From Clostridia bacterium (lineage in GTDB: Bacteria; Bacillota; DSM-521; Neomoorellales; SLTJ01): DNA of 64,000 bases. This document shows positions 33,071 to 40,883 of the stretch, one piece after another (within the stretch, counting starts at the first letter, position 1; each line of letters starts with the position of its first letter). Under the pieces are notes generated by a model. That model was not told the DNA's origin. It did no database searches and was given only the letters and a program-made list of their open reading frames with translations. Location: assembly GCA_024653205.1 (NCBI GenBank), contig JANLFO010000010.1:1-64000 (forward strand), written 5' to 3'. Made by a program: the position numbers and the translations under genes.

Positions 33071-35005
33071 CTACGCCTCTCCCAATTCTTTTAATTTCTT
33101 CCACAGGGTAGTGCGGCTGATCCCCAGGCGCTCTGCCAGTTCCGTACGGTTGACTCCCCACCGGGAGTGCGCCAGGCGCAGGATCTGCTTCTCCATATCC
33201 TCCAGGGTGCCGAGCCGAATGACCAGTCTGCTGCCTTCCTCATCGGAGAGAGCAGAGGGCACTTCGCTCGGCGACTTCCGCACCAGCTCCTCAAAGAGTT
33301 CCTCGAAGACCTGGTCGGCATCTTCCGCTCCGGCGGCCAGGACACAGTAGCGCTCGATGAAGTTCTCCAGCTCCCGAACGTTGCCCGGCCACTCATAGGA
33401 TTCCAGTCGCTTGATGAGGATTTCTTCGGGCCGTCTGACCAGGAGCCGGTGTTCCTGGGAATAGCGGCGAATGAAGTGCTCGACCAGCAGCGGAATATCT
33501 TCCTTGCGCTCCCGCAGCGAGGGGATCTTGAGGCTCAATATGTTCAGGCGGAAGAACAGGTCGGCGCGGAAGGCTCCGTCCTGGACCGCCTGGCGCAGGT
33601 TCTTGTTGGTGGCGGCGATAACCCGCACGTTGACCGGTATTACCCGGCTCCCCCCCAGGCGCATGACCTCTTTCTCCTGCAGTACCCGAAGCAGCCTGGC
33701 CTGCAAAGGGGAGGGCATTTCCCCGATTTCGTCCAGGAAGATGGTACCGGTGTGAGCAAGTTCGAACAGCCCCGGTTTCCCACCTTTTCTGGCCCCGGTA
33801 AAGGCCCCCTCTTCGTAACCGAAGAGCTCGCTCTCCAGGAGGTTCTCGGGCAGCGCCGCGCAGTTAACGGCCACAAAGGGCCCGTTCTTGCGCCGGCTGT
33901 GGGCGTGAATGCTTTGGGCAAATAGTTCCTTCCCCGTACCGGTCTCCCCGTACAAGAGCACGGTGGAGTCCGTCAGCGCGTAACGCTTGGCCTTTTCCAC
34001 CGCCTCCTTGAGGGCTTCGCTCCTGCCGATGATGTCCCTAAAGTTGAATCTGGTAACCAGGCCCTTATGGTAGAGTTCGCGCCGGATTTTGGCTTCCAGC
34101 TGGATGATCCTGGTTACGTCCTGGAGGGTAAGCACCAGCCCTATATTCTCCTCACCCAGGGTCATGGGGACGCGGTTTACGACTATGCTTAAGTCCCCAA
34201 AGCGACATAGCTCGCCGTTAACGGCGCTGGCATCACCGTACACCTGGGCCAAACTGGGATTTGTAGCCGCAACTTCCGCTACGGGCTGTCCGAGGACCTC
34301 ACGGGGATCCAGCCCCAGGAGTTGGGCGGCCACGGGATTGCACAGACTTACGCGACCCTGCTGGTCCACGGCCAGAATCCCTTCGGAGGCGGAATCGAGA
34401 ATGGTCTGGAATAACTCCGCCCGGGCCATCTCCCGCCGCCGGACCATGATCAATTCCTTGGCCCGATGCACCGCCCGCACCAGTGAATTGCGGCTGGACT
34501 GCACCAGCACGCCCCGCATGCCCTGGGCTTCGGCCATCTGCACGATGCATATGCCCGTGCACACCACCGTATCCACGCCTTCATGACGCGCCTGCACTAT
34601 CTGCTCGGCCAGTTCGTCCTCCGTGCGGTAGAAGAAGGTGTTGACCTCTATACCCAGCATGCGCTGCAGAAGGCCGAAGTCAAAGTTGCGGTCGCTCTTG
34701 AAGTAACCTACATAGGCGATCTTCCGGCCAAGCTGCTTACCCTTCCACAGGGCCTGGAACAGCTCGAAAGAACCGATCTCGATGTTGATCACCGGGATGG
34801 AGACTACCCGGCGGATTTGGGCACCGGTGGCCCCACGGCTGATAATAACCTCGACCCCGTTCTTTTCGATTTCCCGGGCAATCCGTTGCGCCTCACCCAG
34901 GACTTCTTCTCTGATGAGGATGGGTTCTCCCAACTCCTCCGCCACTTCCTGAGCCAGCCTGGTCATCTCAGGATAGGTGGAGATAAGGGCAATATGGGTG
35001 TCCAT
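33071..35005 (-). CDS. Sigma-54-dependent activator, PrpR_N-PAS-AAA+-Fis
   Basis: A 644-residue regulator. Residues 1-180 are a PrpR_N domain ([37 protein letters not shown]); about 195-300 a PAS domain ([18 protein letters not shown]); about 325-560 the AAA+ sigma-54 domain with Walker A GETGTGKE at 353-360, GAFTGA at 400-405 and Walker [13 protein letters not shown]; about 600-640 a Fis-type HTH ([23 protein letters not shown]). It binds sigma-54 RNA polymerase and drives the adjacent operon in response to a metabolite, probably a CoA thioester or organic acid sensed by PrpR_N. ATG at 35005 has AGGGAGGG upstream; the frame opens further upstream, but those 68 codons look non-coding. Confidence 0.92.
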   Translation of the reverse strand: MDTHIALISTYPEMTRLAQEVAEELGEPILIREEVLGEAQRIAREIEKNGVEVIISRGATGAQIRRVVSIPVINIEIGSFELFQALWKGKQLGRKIAYVGYFKSDRNFDFGLLQRMLGIEVNTFFYRTEDELAEQIVQARHEGVDTVVCTGICIVQMAEAQGMRGVLVQSSRNSLVRAVHRAKELIMVRRREMARAELFQTILDSASEGILAVDQQGRVSLCNPVAAQLLGLDPREVLGQPVAEVAATNPSLAQVYGDASAVNGELCRFGDLSIVVNRVPMTLGEENIGLVLTLQDVTRIIQLEAKIRRELYHKGLVTRFNFRDIIGRSEALKEAVEKAKRYALTDSTVLLYGETGTGKELFAQSIHAHSRRKNGPFVAVNCAALPENLLESELFGYEEGAFTGARKGGKPGLFELAHTGTIFLDEIGEMPSPLQARLLRVLQEKEVMRLGGSRVIPVNVRVIAATNKNLRQAVQDGAFRADLFFRLNILSLKIPSLRERKEDIPLLVEHFIRRYSQEHRLLVRRPEEILIKRLESYEWPGNVRELENFIERYCVLAAGAEDADQVFEELFEELVRKSPSEVPSALSDEEGSRLVIRLGTLEDMEKQILRLAHSRWGVNRTELAERLGISRTTLWKKLKELGEA

Positions 35006-35349
35006 GGAGTATCCCTCCCTTGCCCCGCGCGGCCCCGGCCTCTTAGCGGGCTGCAGTCCGAGTACTGCGCCCCATGCTCCCCGTAGCTGGCGGATCCCCA
35101 CTCTTTCCCTCCCGGCATCCTGGTTCCCCCTCGTACCGATCGCTTCGCCGGCCGAACTAGGGCTCGAGCGTCGGGTTCCGGCGGGCACACCGCGCAAGAA
35201 CCCGTCCATGGCGCCGGCGCGGCTTCGGCCATCCGTGGCCTTCGGCCCGCCTCCACAGTCGCTTGCGCCGAGTTCGGTGCCCGGCGAGGCTTTAGGTACT
35301 CGGTGGAACCAGGACTGCCGGAGGAAAGCGGGGATAATCCGTGCTCCCT
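35006..35349. other. Intergenic stretch with a long imperfect palindrome
   Basis: About 340 bases between the thiolase-side genes and the activator gene. The segment 35103-35137 is an imperfect inverted copy of 35295-35328 (roughly 30 of 35 positions agree with small gaps), and the similarity continues inward, so a structure of about 225 bp can form. A GGCCATCCGTGGCC hairpin lies inside. No gene is seen. Confidence 0.6.
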
Positions 35350-35760
35350 CTAGGCCTTGACGAACTCGTAGCTAAGCTGCCCGTCCGGCATCCTTACCAC
35401 CTTCAGACGAACCGGCAGCCCTACGGCGAGTTCCTGCTCCGGCACCTCCTTGCTCATGCGACCAAAGACCTTTAGACCGTCGAACTCGGCCATGGCCAAG
35501 GTATAGGGGACGTCGGCTTCGAACCCGGTGGGGGCGTAGTTGGCAGTGGTGAAACTCACCAGCCGTCCCGTGCCCTGTATGGGCTCGAGGACTACCTTAT
35601 CGGAGAGACAACGGTAACAATCCGCCCGTGGGGGAAAATAGCGAGCCCCACACTGGGTGCAGCGGCTGGCTACGACCTCTCCGCGCTCGAGGTGATCTAC
35701 GAACGCCGCGACCTTAGTCTGCGCAGTAAAGCTGATCCGGCCGAATTTCTCGAAGCCCAT
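35350..35760 (-). CDS. DUF35 OB-fold zinc protein, thiolase partner
   Basis: A 136-residue protein. Rubredoxin-like zinc cysteines [18 protein letters not shown] lie near residues 34-51, followed by an OB-fold ([30 protein letters not shown]). This family pairs with thiolase-like proteins of the SCP2 branch and supports their activity, as BbsA does for BbsB. It lies 4 bp after the thiolase gene on the same strand. With it, probably an acyl-CoA thiolysis step. Confidence 0.88.
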   Translation of the reverse strand: MGFEKFGRISFTAQTKVAAFVDHLERGEVVASRCTQCGARYFPPRADCYRCLSDKVVLEPIQGTGRLVSFTTANYAPTGFEADVPYTLAMAEFDGLKVFGRMSKEVPEQELAVGLPVRLKVVRMPDGQLSYEFVKA

Positions 35761-35764
35761 GTGC

Positions 35765-36919
35765 CTACCTCCCCAGAATGGTAACCGCCCCGTAAATGCC
35801 TACGCCTCCGATATTATGCACCAAACCTATCTCCGCTCCCTTTACCTGCACGGGCCCGGCCTCACCCCGGAGTTGCAGTACAATCGTGCGTATCTGGGAA
35901 CCGCCGGTGGCCCCGATCGGGTGCCCTTTGGAAAGCAATCCTCCGTCCACATTGACCGGTATCCTACCCTCAACATAGGTCTCGCCCTCGCGGATCAACT
36001 CTGCCCCTTTGCCCGGTTCGGCAAAGCCCAAATCTTCGTAGGCCATGAGTTCGGCGATGGTGAAACAATCGTGTACCTCGGCCACATCGATGTCCTTGGG
36101 CCCCACACCGGCCATGGCATAGGCCTGACGAGCGGCCTCACGGGCGCAACTTAATCCGGTAAGATCCTCGCGTCCGGTAAGGGTCATGGGCGCGCTGGCC
36201 GCACCTAGGCCCAAGATCCAGACCGGCTTCTGGCTGATCTCCTTGGCCTTCTCCGCCCGAGCCAGGATAAGGCAGGAAGCTCCGTCGGCATTGGCGCAGC
36301 AGTCGAATTTCTTAAGGGGGGTGGAAATGTATTCGGAGGTCAGGACTTGCTCCAGGTTGAGGCCCTTGCGATATACCGCCTTCTCGTTAAGGGCACCGTA
36401 TTTGGCCGACTTCACCCGGATCAGGGCCAAGTCTTTCTCGGTAGTACCGTAGCGGGCAAAGTGGGCCCGGGCGTGCATGGCGTAGTAGGCCGGCATCATG
36501 GTCCCGAAGGGCGATTCCCACATGATGTCTGCCCCGCGACCCATGCGCTCCTGGGAGTCGGCAGAGCTGATCTCGGACATCTTCTGGAAACCCAAAACCA
36601 CTACGATGTCGTGCAACCCGGACTTTATCAGGGAATACCCGGCCCGTAAGCCCATACTGCTGGAGGAACAAATCGTCTCCAGACAGAAGGTGGGCTGGGG
36701 ATTAAGCCCCAGATACTCGGCGATCAGCCCGGAGGGGCTGCGCTGCTTGTCGTATTCCGGGGCGGAGCAAATAACGGAGGCATCGATATCCTTTACGGTT
36801 ATGCCCGCATCTGCCATGGCCTCCCGGAAGGCCTCGAAGGCCAATTCCCGTATGGACCCTTCATAACCTCTGACAAAAGCACTCTGACCCACTCCGATGA
36901 TGGCGACGTCCTTAGCCAT
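35765..36919 (-). CDS. Thiolase family protein (SCP2/BbsB-like)
   Basis: A 384-residue thiolase-fold protein: VAIIGVGQSAFVRGYEGSIREL, ETICSSSSMGLRAGYSLI with the nucleophilic cysteine near residue 84, EVHDCFTIAELMAYEDLGFA and NVDGGLLSKGHPIGATGGSQI near the end. ATG at 36919 is set by AGGAGGGAG. It is followed by the DUF35 partner. In this locus it is the best candidate for cleaving 3-oxopimeloyl-CoA to glutaryl-CoA and acetyl-CoA, between BamA and glutaryl-CoA dehydrogenase; the actual substrate is inferred from context. Confidence 0.85.
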   Translation of the reverse strand: MAKDVAIIGVGQSAFVRGYEGSIRELAFEAFREAMADAGITVKDIDASVICSAPEYDKQRSPSGLIAEYLGLNPQPTFCLETICSSSSMGLRAGYSLIKSGLHDIVVVLGFQKMSEISSADSQERMGRGADIMWESPFGTMMPAYYAMHARAHFARYGTTEKDLALIRVKSAKYGALNEKAVYRKGLNLEQVLTSEYISTPLKKFDCCANADGASCLILARAEKAKEISQKPVWILGLGAASAPMTLTGREDLTGLSCAREAARQAYAMAGVGPKDIDVAEVHDCFTIAELMAYEDLGFAEPGKGAELIREGETYVEGRIPVNVDGGLLSKGHPIGATGGSQIRTIVLQLRGEAGPVQVKGAEIGLVHNIGGVGIYGAVTILGR

Positions 36920-36932
36920 TCTGAACTCCCTC

Positions 36933-37682
36933 CTAACCGCCCATAACCATGCCGCCGTCAACGCACAATACCTGGCCGGTTATGAAACTTGCTTCCGGCG
37001 AGGCCAAGAAAACCACCGCCGGCGGTATCTCCTCCACCTCGCCGAAACGGCCCATGGGGATACGGGCCAGGTACTTCTCCCGGAACCGGGGATCGGTAGC
37101 GATCTTAGTGGTCATTTCCGTCTTGGCCATGGGAGAGATGCAGTTCACGGTAATGTTGTATTCGGCCAGCTCGCGGGCGGCGGACTTGGTAAAAGCCACA
37201 ATACCTCCCTTGGCCGCCGAGTAGTTCACCTGCCCGATGGTACCCACCAGACCGGCCGAGGAGGTGACGTTAATGATCCGGCCGTACTTCTGCTCCGCCA
37301 TTCGGCGGGCCACCGCCTGGGTACAGTTAAAGGTGCCTTTGAGGTGCACGTTGATGACCGCGTCCCACTGCTCTTCCGTCATCTTGAGCAGCATGGCCGG
37401 CCGGGTAAAGCCCGCGTTGTTGAAGAGCACGTCAATGCGGCCGAACTCCTTCATGGCCGCTTCCACCATTTCTTCTACTTGCCCGCGGTTGCCCACATCT
37501 ACTTGGACCGTAAGCACCCTCCGACCTAATTCCCGGCACTTCTTTACTACCTCGTCCTCCTCGGAAAGCTTGCGGCTGAGCAGGACCAGATCGGCTCCCT
37601 CGGCGGCAAAAGCCTCGGCCACGGCGCTGCCGATCCCCTGCCTGGCCCCGGTCACAATCGCTACCCTTCCCTGTAAGCGCAT
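36933..37682 (-). CDS. Short-chain dehydrogenase/reductase (FabG-like)
   Basis: A 249-residue SDR: TGARQGIG for NAD(P) near residue 12, NNAG, catalytic INVTSSAGLVG, YSAAK and a typical end ASFITGQVLCVDGG. It oxidises a 3-hydroxyacyl compound or reduces a ketone. It is 13 bp upstream of the thiolase gene, so it may act on 3-hydroxypimeloyl-CoA. ATG at 37682 has a GGAGGAGGTAGGAA region upstream. Confidence 0.87.
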   Translation of the reverse strand: MRLQGRVAIVTGARQGIGSAVAEAFAAEGADLVLLSRKLSEEDEVVKKCRELGRRVLTVQVDVGNRGQVEEMVEAAMKEFGRIDVLFNNAGFTRPAMLLKMTEEQWDAVINVHLKGTFNCTQAVARRMAEQKYGRIINVTSSAGLVGTIGQVNYSAAKGGIVAFTKSAARELAEYNITVNCISPMAKTEMTTKIATDPRFREKYLARIPMGRFGEVEEIPPAVVFLASPEASFITGQVLCVDGGMVMGG

Positions 37683-37746
37683 ATACCTATTCCTACCTCC
37701 TCCCTTGAGCCGCTGAACTCGGGTACCCTGCCAAACCGGCCTGAAG

Positions 37747-38262
37747 TCATCCCTCAAGCCGGTACCGGCGAACCAGAGCGTGATAAACACCGGTATTGCG
37801 GGTGAGCAACTCCTGCATCTCCGGCGAGACGTCACCCACGATCCGTGCCGGCACCCCCAGGACCTTCTTGGCCGCCGGGATGACCGTTCGCGAGGTCACC
37901 AGCGCCCCGGCGCCGATTATGCACTCGTCGCCGATTTCCACCTCGTCCATAATAATGGCTCCCATACCCACGGTAACGTGGTAGCCCAGGACGGCGCTGT
38001 GGATGATGGCCCCATGTCCGATGTGACAGTTGGGACCGAGCCTGACCGGAAGATGCTCTGCCAGGCAGTGCATCACGCAGTTGTCCTGCACGTTGGAACC
38101 GGCACCGATAATTATGGGGCCCAGATCCCCCCGAAGACGAGCACCCGGCCCGACGAAACACCCTTCGCCGACGACTACCTCTCCTATGAGGGTAGCCTCC
38201 GGGTGAACGAAGGCACTGGGAGCTATGGATGGGGTTTTGCCCTCAAAAGAGTAGATGGCCAC
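37747..38262 (-). CDS. Gamma-carbonic-anhydrase/PaaY-like hexapeptide protein
   Basis: A 171-residue left-handed beta-helix trimer protein. Its metal-ligand histidines lie in the GHGAIIHSAVLG block and the HCLAEHLP region, and it ends with PEMQELLTRNTGVYHALVRRY. Members may hydrate CO2 or hydrolyse CoA thioesters (PaaY). It begins the gene row gamma-CA, SDR, thiolase, DUF35. GTG start behind GAGAGGAGC. Possibly a thioesterase that protects CoA pools during aromatic degradation; inferred. Confidence 0.82.
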   Translation of the reverse strand: MAIYSFEGKTPSIAPSAFVHPEATLIGEVVVGEGCFVGPGARLRGDLGPIIIGAGSNVQDNCVMHCLAEHLPVRLGPNCHIGHGAIIHSAVLGYHVTVGMGAIIMDEVEIGDECIIGAGALVTSRTVIPAAKKVLGVPARIVGDVSPEMQELLTRNTGVYHALVRRYRLEG

Positions 38263-38375
38263 CGCCGTTGCTCCTCTCGAAACGCGTATCTTGCCGCCGT
38301 CATGAAGTCCATTCTACATTCTCCCGGAGGTTTCCTGCTCAGAAACTTTCGCCGCCTTCCCCCCGCCCTGAGGAT

Positions 38376-38402
38376 AAAAAGCGGCAGCCGTGTCCGGCTG
38401 CC
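38376..38402 (-). terminator. Intrinsic terminator of a candidate small RNA
   Basis: GGCAGCCG-GACA-CGGCTGCC followed by GCTTTTT on the minus strand. There is no protein gene directly upstream; see the candidate ncRNA. Confidence 0.85.
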
Positions 38403-38532
38403 AAACCATGGGTGGGGTGGTTGATAAGGATGCGAACCCAATATTGGGTCGCTTTCGCAGTTGGAAAACGTTTAAGTACCGGCCTTACCGTTCGTTCAGC
38501 CATAAAAACACCCGAAAAGTTACCCGACACCA
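38376..38532 (-). ncRNA. Candidate small RNA of about 155 nt
   Basis: A near-consensus promoter ends at 38539 and an intrinsic terminator lies at 38376-38402. The only frame between them (from ATG near 38503) runs through the terminator and looks non-coding. The transcript has a possible internal hairpin around CCCAATATTGGG. No known RNA family was recognised. Confidence 0.5.
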
Positions 38533-38538
38533 CTCAGA

Positions 38539-38567
38539 AGTATACACCGCCAGGATTAAACGTGCAA
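38539..38567 (-). promoter_or_regulatory. Promoter of the candidate small RNA
   Basis: TTGCAC (38562-38567) and TATACT (38539-38544), 17 bp apart, on the minus strand. Confidence 0.75.
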
Positions 38568-39031
38568 GAGCAACCGCTACCAGCTCTGCCAACAGGAGGA
38601 TGACCGCCCTGGTGGTCTTGACGCCGACGTCTACTGCCGCCGCGGCCACCTCTACCCTCTGCCAAGTCTGTAATCGTAGAGCAGCCAGATTATCTGGTTT
38701 CTTACTAGGCCGATTATAGGGGTCTGCCCGCCAAGGCGACATCCCTTAAAGGGAGCAAAACCAGATTAGCCTCGGAGCGGCATCGGATTAGCCCAAAAGG
38801 GCGAACCCGGACGGCCCAGTGCAAGGGCTACCCGTCTCGCGGTGAACGCCGGGCCTCTGCCCGGCCTGAGAACACAGCACGGCCTTGACCGGACCACGCC
38901 GGTCAAGGCCGCACCCTACCGTCCTGCTGCGCCTGAACGCCCGGTCCTGGAGCCCCCGAGGCGTCAGGCCCCCGGCGGACCGGTGGAACCAACCGTCTAC
39001 CCACCGTGCTGCCGTCCTACCCTCAAGGACC
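38568..39031. other. Intergenic stretch downstream of the T-box, no gene seen
   Basis: About 460 bases behind the T-box terminator. It contains a perfect 12-bp stem GGCCTTGACCGG / CCGGTCAAGGCC at 38881-38910 but no open frame with a plausible start or known family. A gene formerly controlled by the T-box may have been lost here. Confidence 0.55.
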
Positions 39032-39343
39032 AAAAAAACTCTCCGCCCCTAGGGACGGAGAGTTCTCTTCCGCGGTACCACCCTACTTGGTCCGTCTTGG
39101 CGGACCCGCCTCGACCGATACGGGGGACGCCAAAATCCCCGATATCGTCCTCCTTCTAACGGCGGAGGCTCCGGTGCCGCCTACTGAACCGAACCGGATC
39201 GGTCGTTCAGCGGACAGCTTCGGAGGGAACTTCAACTAGGCGTCGCCCGAAGAGGCTCTCAGTCCACGGCCCCTCCTCCCTGTCCGGGTCCCACCCAGCC
39301 TACTTTCCTCCGGCATCGCCTTTGACCGGCTAGATTTAGCCTA
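39032..39343 (-). promoter_or_regulatory. T-box leader, specifier probably UUC (Phe), with terminator
   Basis: The T-box sequence AGGGTGGTACCGCGG lies at 39070-39084 on the minus strand, followed by an AACTCTCCG/CGGAGAGTT terminator with TTTTTTT (39032-39063). Upstream is a Stem I with CGGAGG/CCTCCG base and the AGTA and GAA of the specifier region; the likely specifier is UUC. The UGGU bulge would pair with an ACCA tRNA end, matching tRNA-Phe. No gene follows within 750 bp, which is abnormal for a T-box. Confidence 0.85.
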
Positions 39344-39372
39344 ATTCTACCGCAGGTACCCGGTGCCTTCAA
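39344..39372 (-). promoter_or_regulatory. Promoter of the T-box leader
   Basis: TTGAAG (39367-39372) and TAGAAT (39344-39349), 17 bp apart, on the minus strand. Confidence 0.75.
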
Positions 39373-39488
39373 CCCGGTTGAAGGCCTGCCAATAGGCCTG
39401 TGGCCCTACCAAATCCAGATAGCTTCGTCTCACATGGCCGAGCGCAACCGTTCTCCTAGTTGCACTTTCCTGGGCCTTTGTCCACCGT

Positions 39489-39761
39489 TCATCCGCTGGT
39501 GGCGATCACCACGATGTCCAACTCATCGCCGTCACTTACCGGATACTTTAGTTCCTCCGGATAGGTGGGCTGGCCGTTCACGTACACCTCCACGTGGTTG
39601 CGGAGCTGGCCGTTCTTATCAAAGAGGTCCTCCCTAATGGCCGGATAGCGCTTGAGCAATACATTCAGGCATTCGCCAACGTTCTTGCCCTCTACCTCCA
39701 CCACTTCCTGCCCGCCTACCTTTTCCACGTAAAACGGGTGCACGCGTATCCTGACGCCCAC
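39489..39761 (-). CDS. MoaD/ThiS-family sulfur carrier protein
   Basis: A 90-residue ubiquitin-fold protein: MGVRIRVHPFYVEKVGG, then NVGECLNVLLKRYPAIREDLFDKNGQL and VYVNGQPTYPEELKYPVSDGDELDIVV. Normally the C-terminus is Gly-Gly for adenylation and thiocarboxylation; here it ends Thr-Ser-Gly. GTG start behind AAGGAGGGG. It follows a MoeB-like activating enzyme by 63 bp, which suggests a working pair for molybdopterin/tungstopterin or another sulfur transfer. Confidence 0.85.
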   Translation of the reverse strand: MGVRIRVHPFYVEKVGGQEVVEVEGKNVGECLNVLLKRYPAIREDLFDKNGQLRNHVEVYVNGQPTYPEELKYPVSDGDELDIVVIATSG

Positions 39762-39824
39762 GGTTTCTCCCCTCCTTAAGGTAATTTCTTTGGTGTATCC
39801 TCGTCTCGCTTCTGCCTCTGGGTC

Positions 39825-40610
39825 TCACATACTCCCGCGCTCCGTGCCGGCCGCCTCGCCTTGAACCCCACCGCACACCGGGCAACCCGGTCGGGGACGG
39901 ATGGAGGCAGTTACGAACTTCATGGTTTCCCCGTCGAGGTAGAGGACCCTCCCCGCCAGCAGTTCACCGAAGCCTAACAGGAGCTTGAGGGTTTCCATAA
40001 CCTGGAGCGCAGCCACCACACCGGGGGTAGCCCCCACCACCGGAAAGGGCCTTCGGGGCGGCTGAGGGGGCGGCGAAGGCAAAAGACATTCCAGGCATGG
40101 GGTACGGCCGGGCAGGATGGTAGTTATCTCACCGATCAATCCGTTGATTCCGCCGTGAACCAGAGGCTTACCCCGGCGGTGGCAGGCCCGGTTAATCACC
40201 AGCCGGGTCTCCACATTGTCCAGGGCATCGACTACCACCTCGGCCTCCGCCAACAGTTCTTCCGCATTCTCGGCGGTTACGCGGGTACGTATGGCCTTGA
40301 GATCCACTTCGGAATTCAACCGTCTGAGCTTGGAAACTGCCGAGACCACCTTTTCGCGCCCCACGTCTTCCTCCCAATGCAGGATCTGCCGGTTCAGGTT
40401 GGACCACTCTACCGTATCGGAATCTATAAGCGTAAGGTGGCCCACGCCGGCACAGGCCAGGTAGGTGGCCGCCGGGCAGCCCAGCCCCCCTACCCCGACC
40501 ACGACCACGCGAGCCCGCCGCAGCCTCTCCTGTCCCTCCTCACCGATAGGCGGGAAGATGATTTGGCGTTCGTAGCGAGACCGGGCGGTGTCTCCCTCCC
40601 TTGTACCCAC
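39825..40610 (-). CDS. MoeB/ThiF-like adenylyltransferase
   Basis: A 261-residue E1-like activating enzyme: SRYERQIIFPPIGEEGQERL, nucleotide loop VVGVGGLGCPAATYLACAGV, DSDTVEWSNLNRQILH, and zinc pairs CLEC near residue 180 and CPVCGG near 245. It would adenylate the C-terminus of the adjacent MoaD-like protein. GTG at 40610 fits GAGGTGAGGGAA. No rhodanese domain. It could serve molybdopterin synthesis for the Mo/W enzymes nearby. Confidence 0.88.
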   Translation of the reverse strand: MGTREGDTARSRYERQIIFPPIGEEGQERLRRARVVVVGVGGLGCPAATYLACAGVGHLTLIDSDTVEWSNLNRQILHWEEDVGREKVVSAVSKLRRLNSEVDLKAIRTRVTAENAEELLAEAEVVVDALDNVETRLVINRACHRRGKPLVHGGINGLIGEITTILPGRTPCLECLLPSPPPQPPRRPFPVVGATPGVVAALQVMETLKLLLGFGELLAGRVLYLDGETMKFVTASIRPRPGCPVCGGVQGEAAGTERGSM

Positions 40611-40883
40611 TTCCCTCACCTCTCTTTCGCTCCGGCGTAGCCGCCGGCCAAACACTGTCGACGGCTTCCCGCTCCTTTGGTCTTTATGGGTCCCGCATTT
40701 AACAGTACTTTACCGTACCGCCGCCACGTGCGCAAGCCGTTTCCGGGCCGAGCGATTGCCGGCCAAAAGGCGGCGCAGTTCACCGTTGCCGCCGTTTTCC
40801 CGCCTGTGCTATACTGCTGGCAAGACACAACAATCAACTGGCCCGCGTCGCCTCATCTCAACCGGAGGGGGTTAGGAATTACC

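Noticed and set aside
35006-35209. N-terminal extension of the sigma-54 activator
   Set aside because: Those 68 codons fall in the palindromic, non-coding stretch; the ATG at 35005 has a good ribosome-binding site and the PrpR_N domain begins there.
38788-39033. 81-codon minus-strand frame just behind the T-box terminator
   Set aside because: Starts with TTG inside the terminator U-tract, has no ribosome-binding site and no family likeness.
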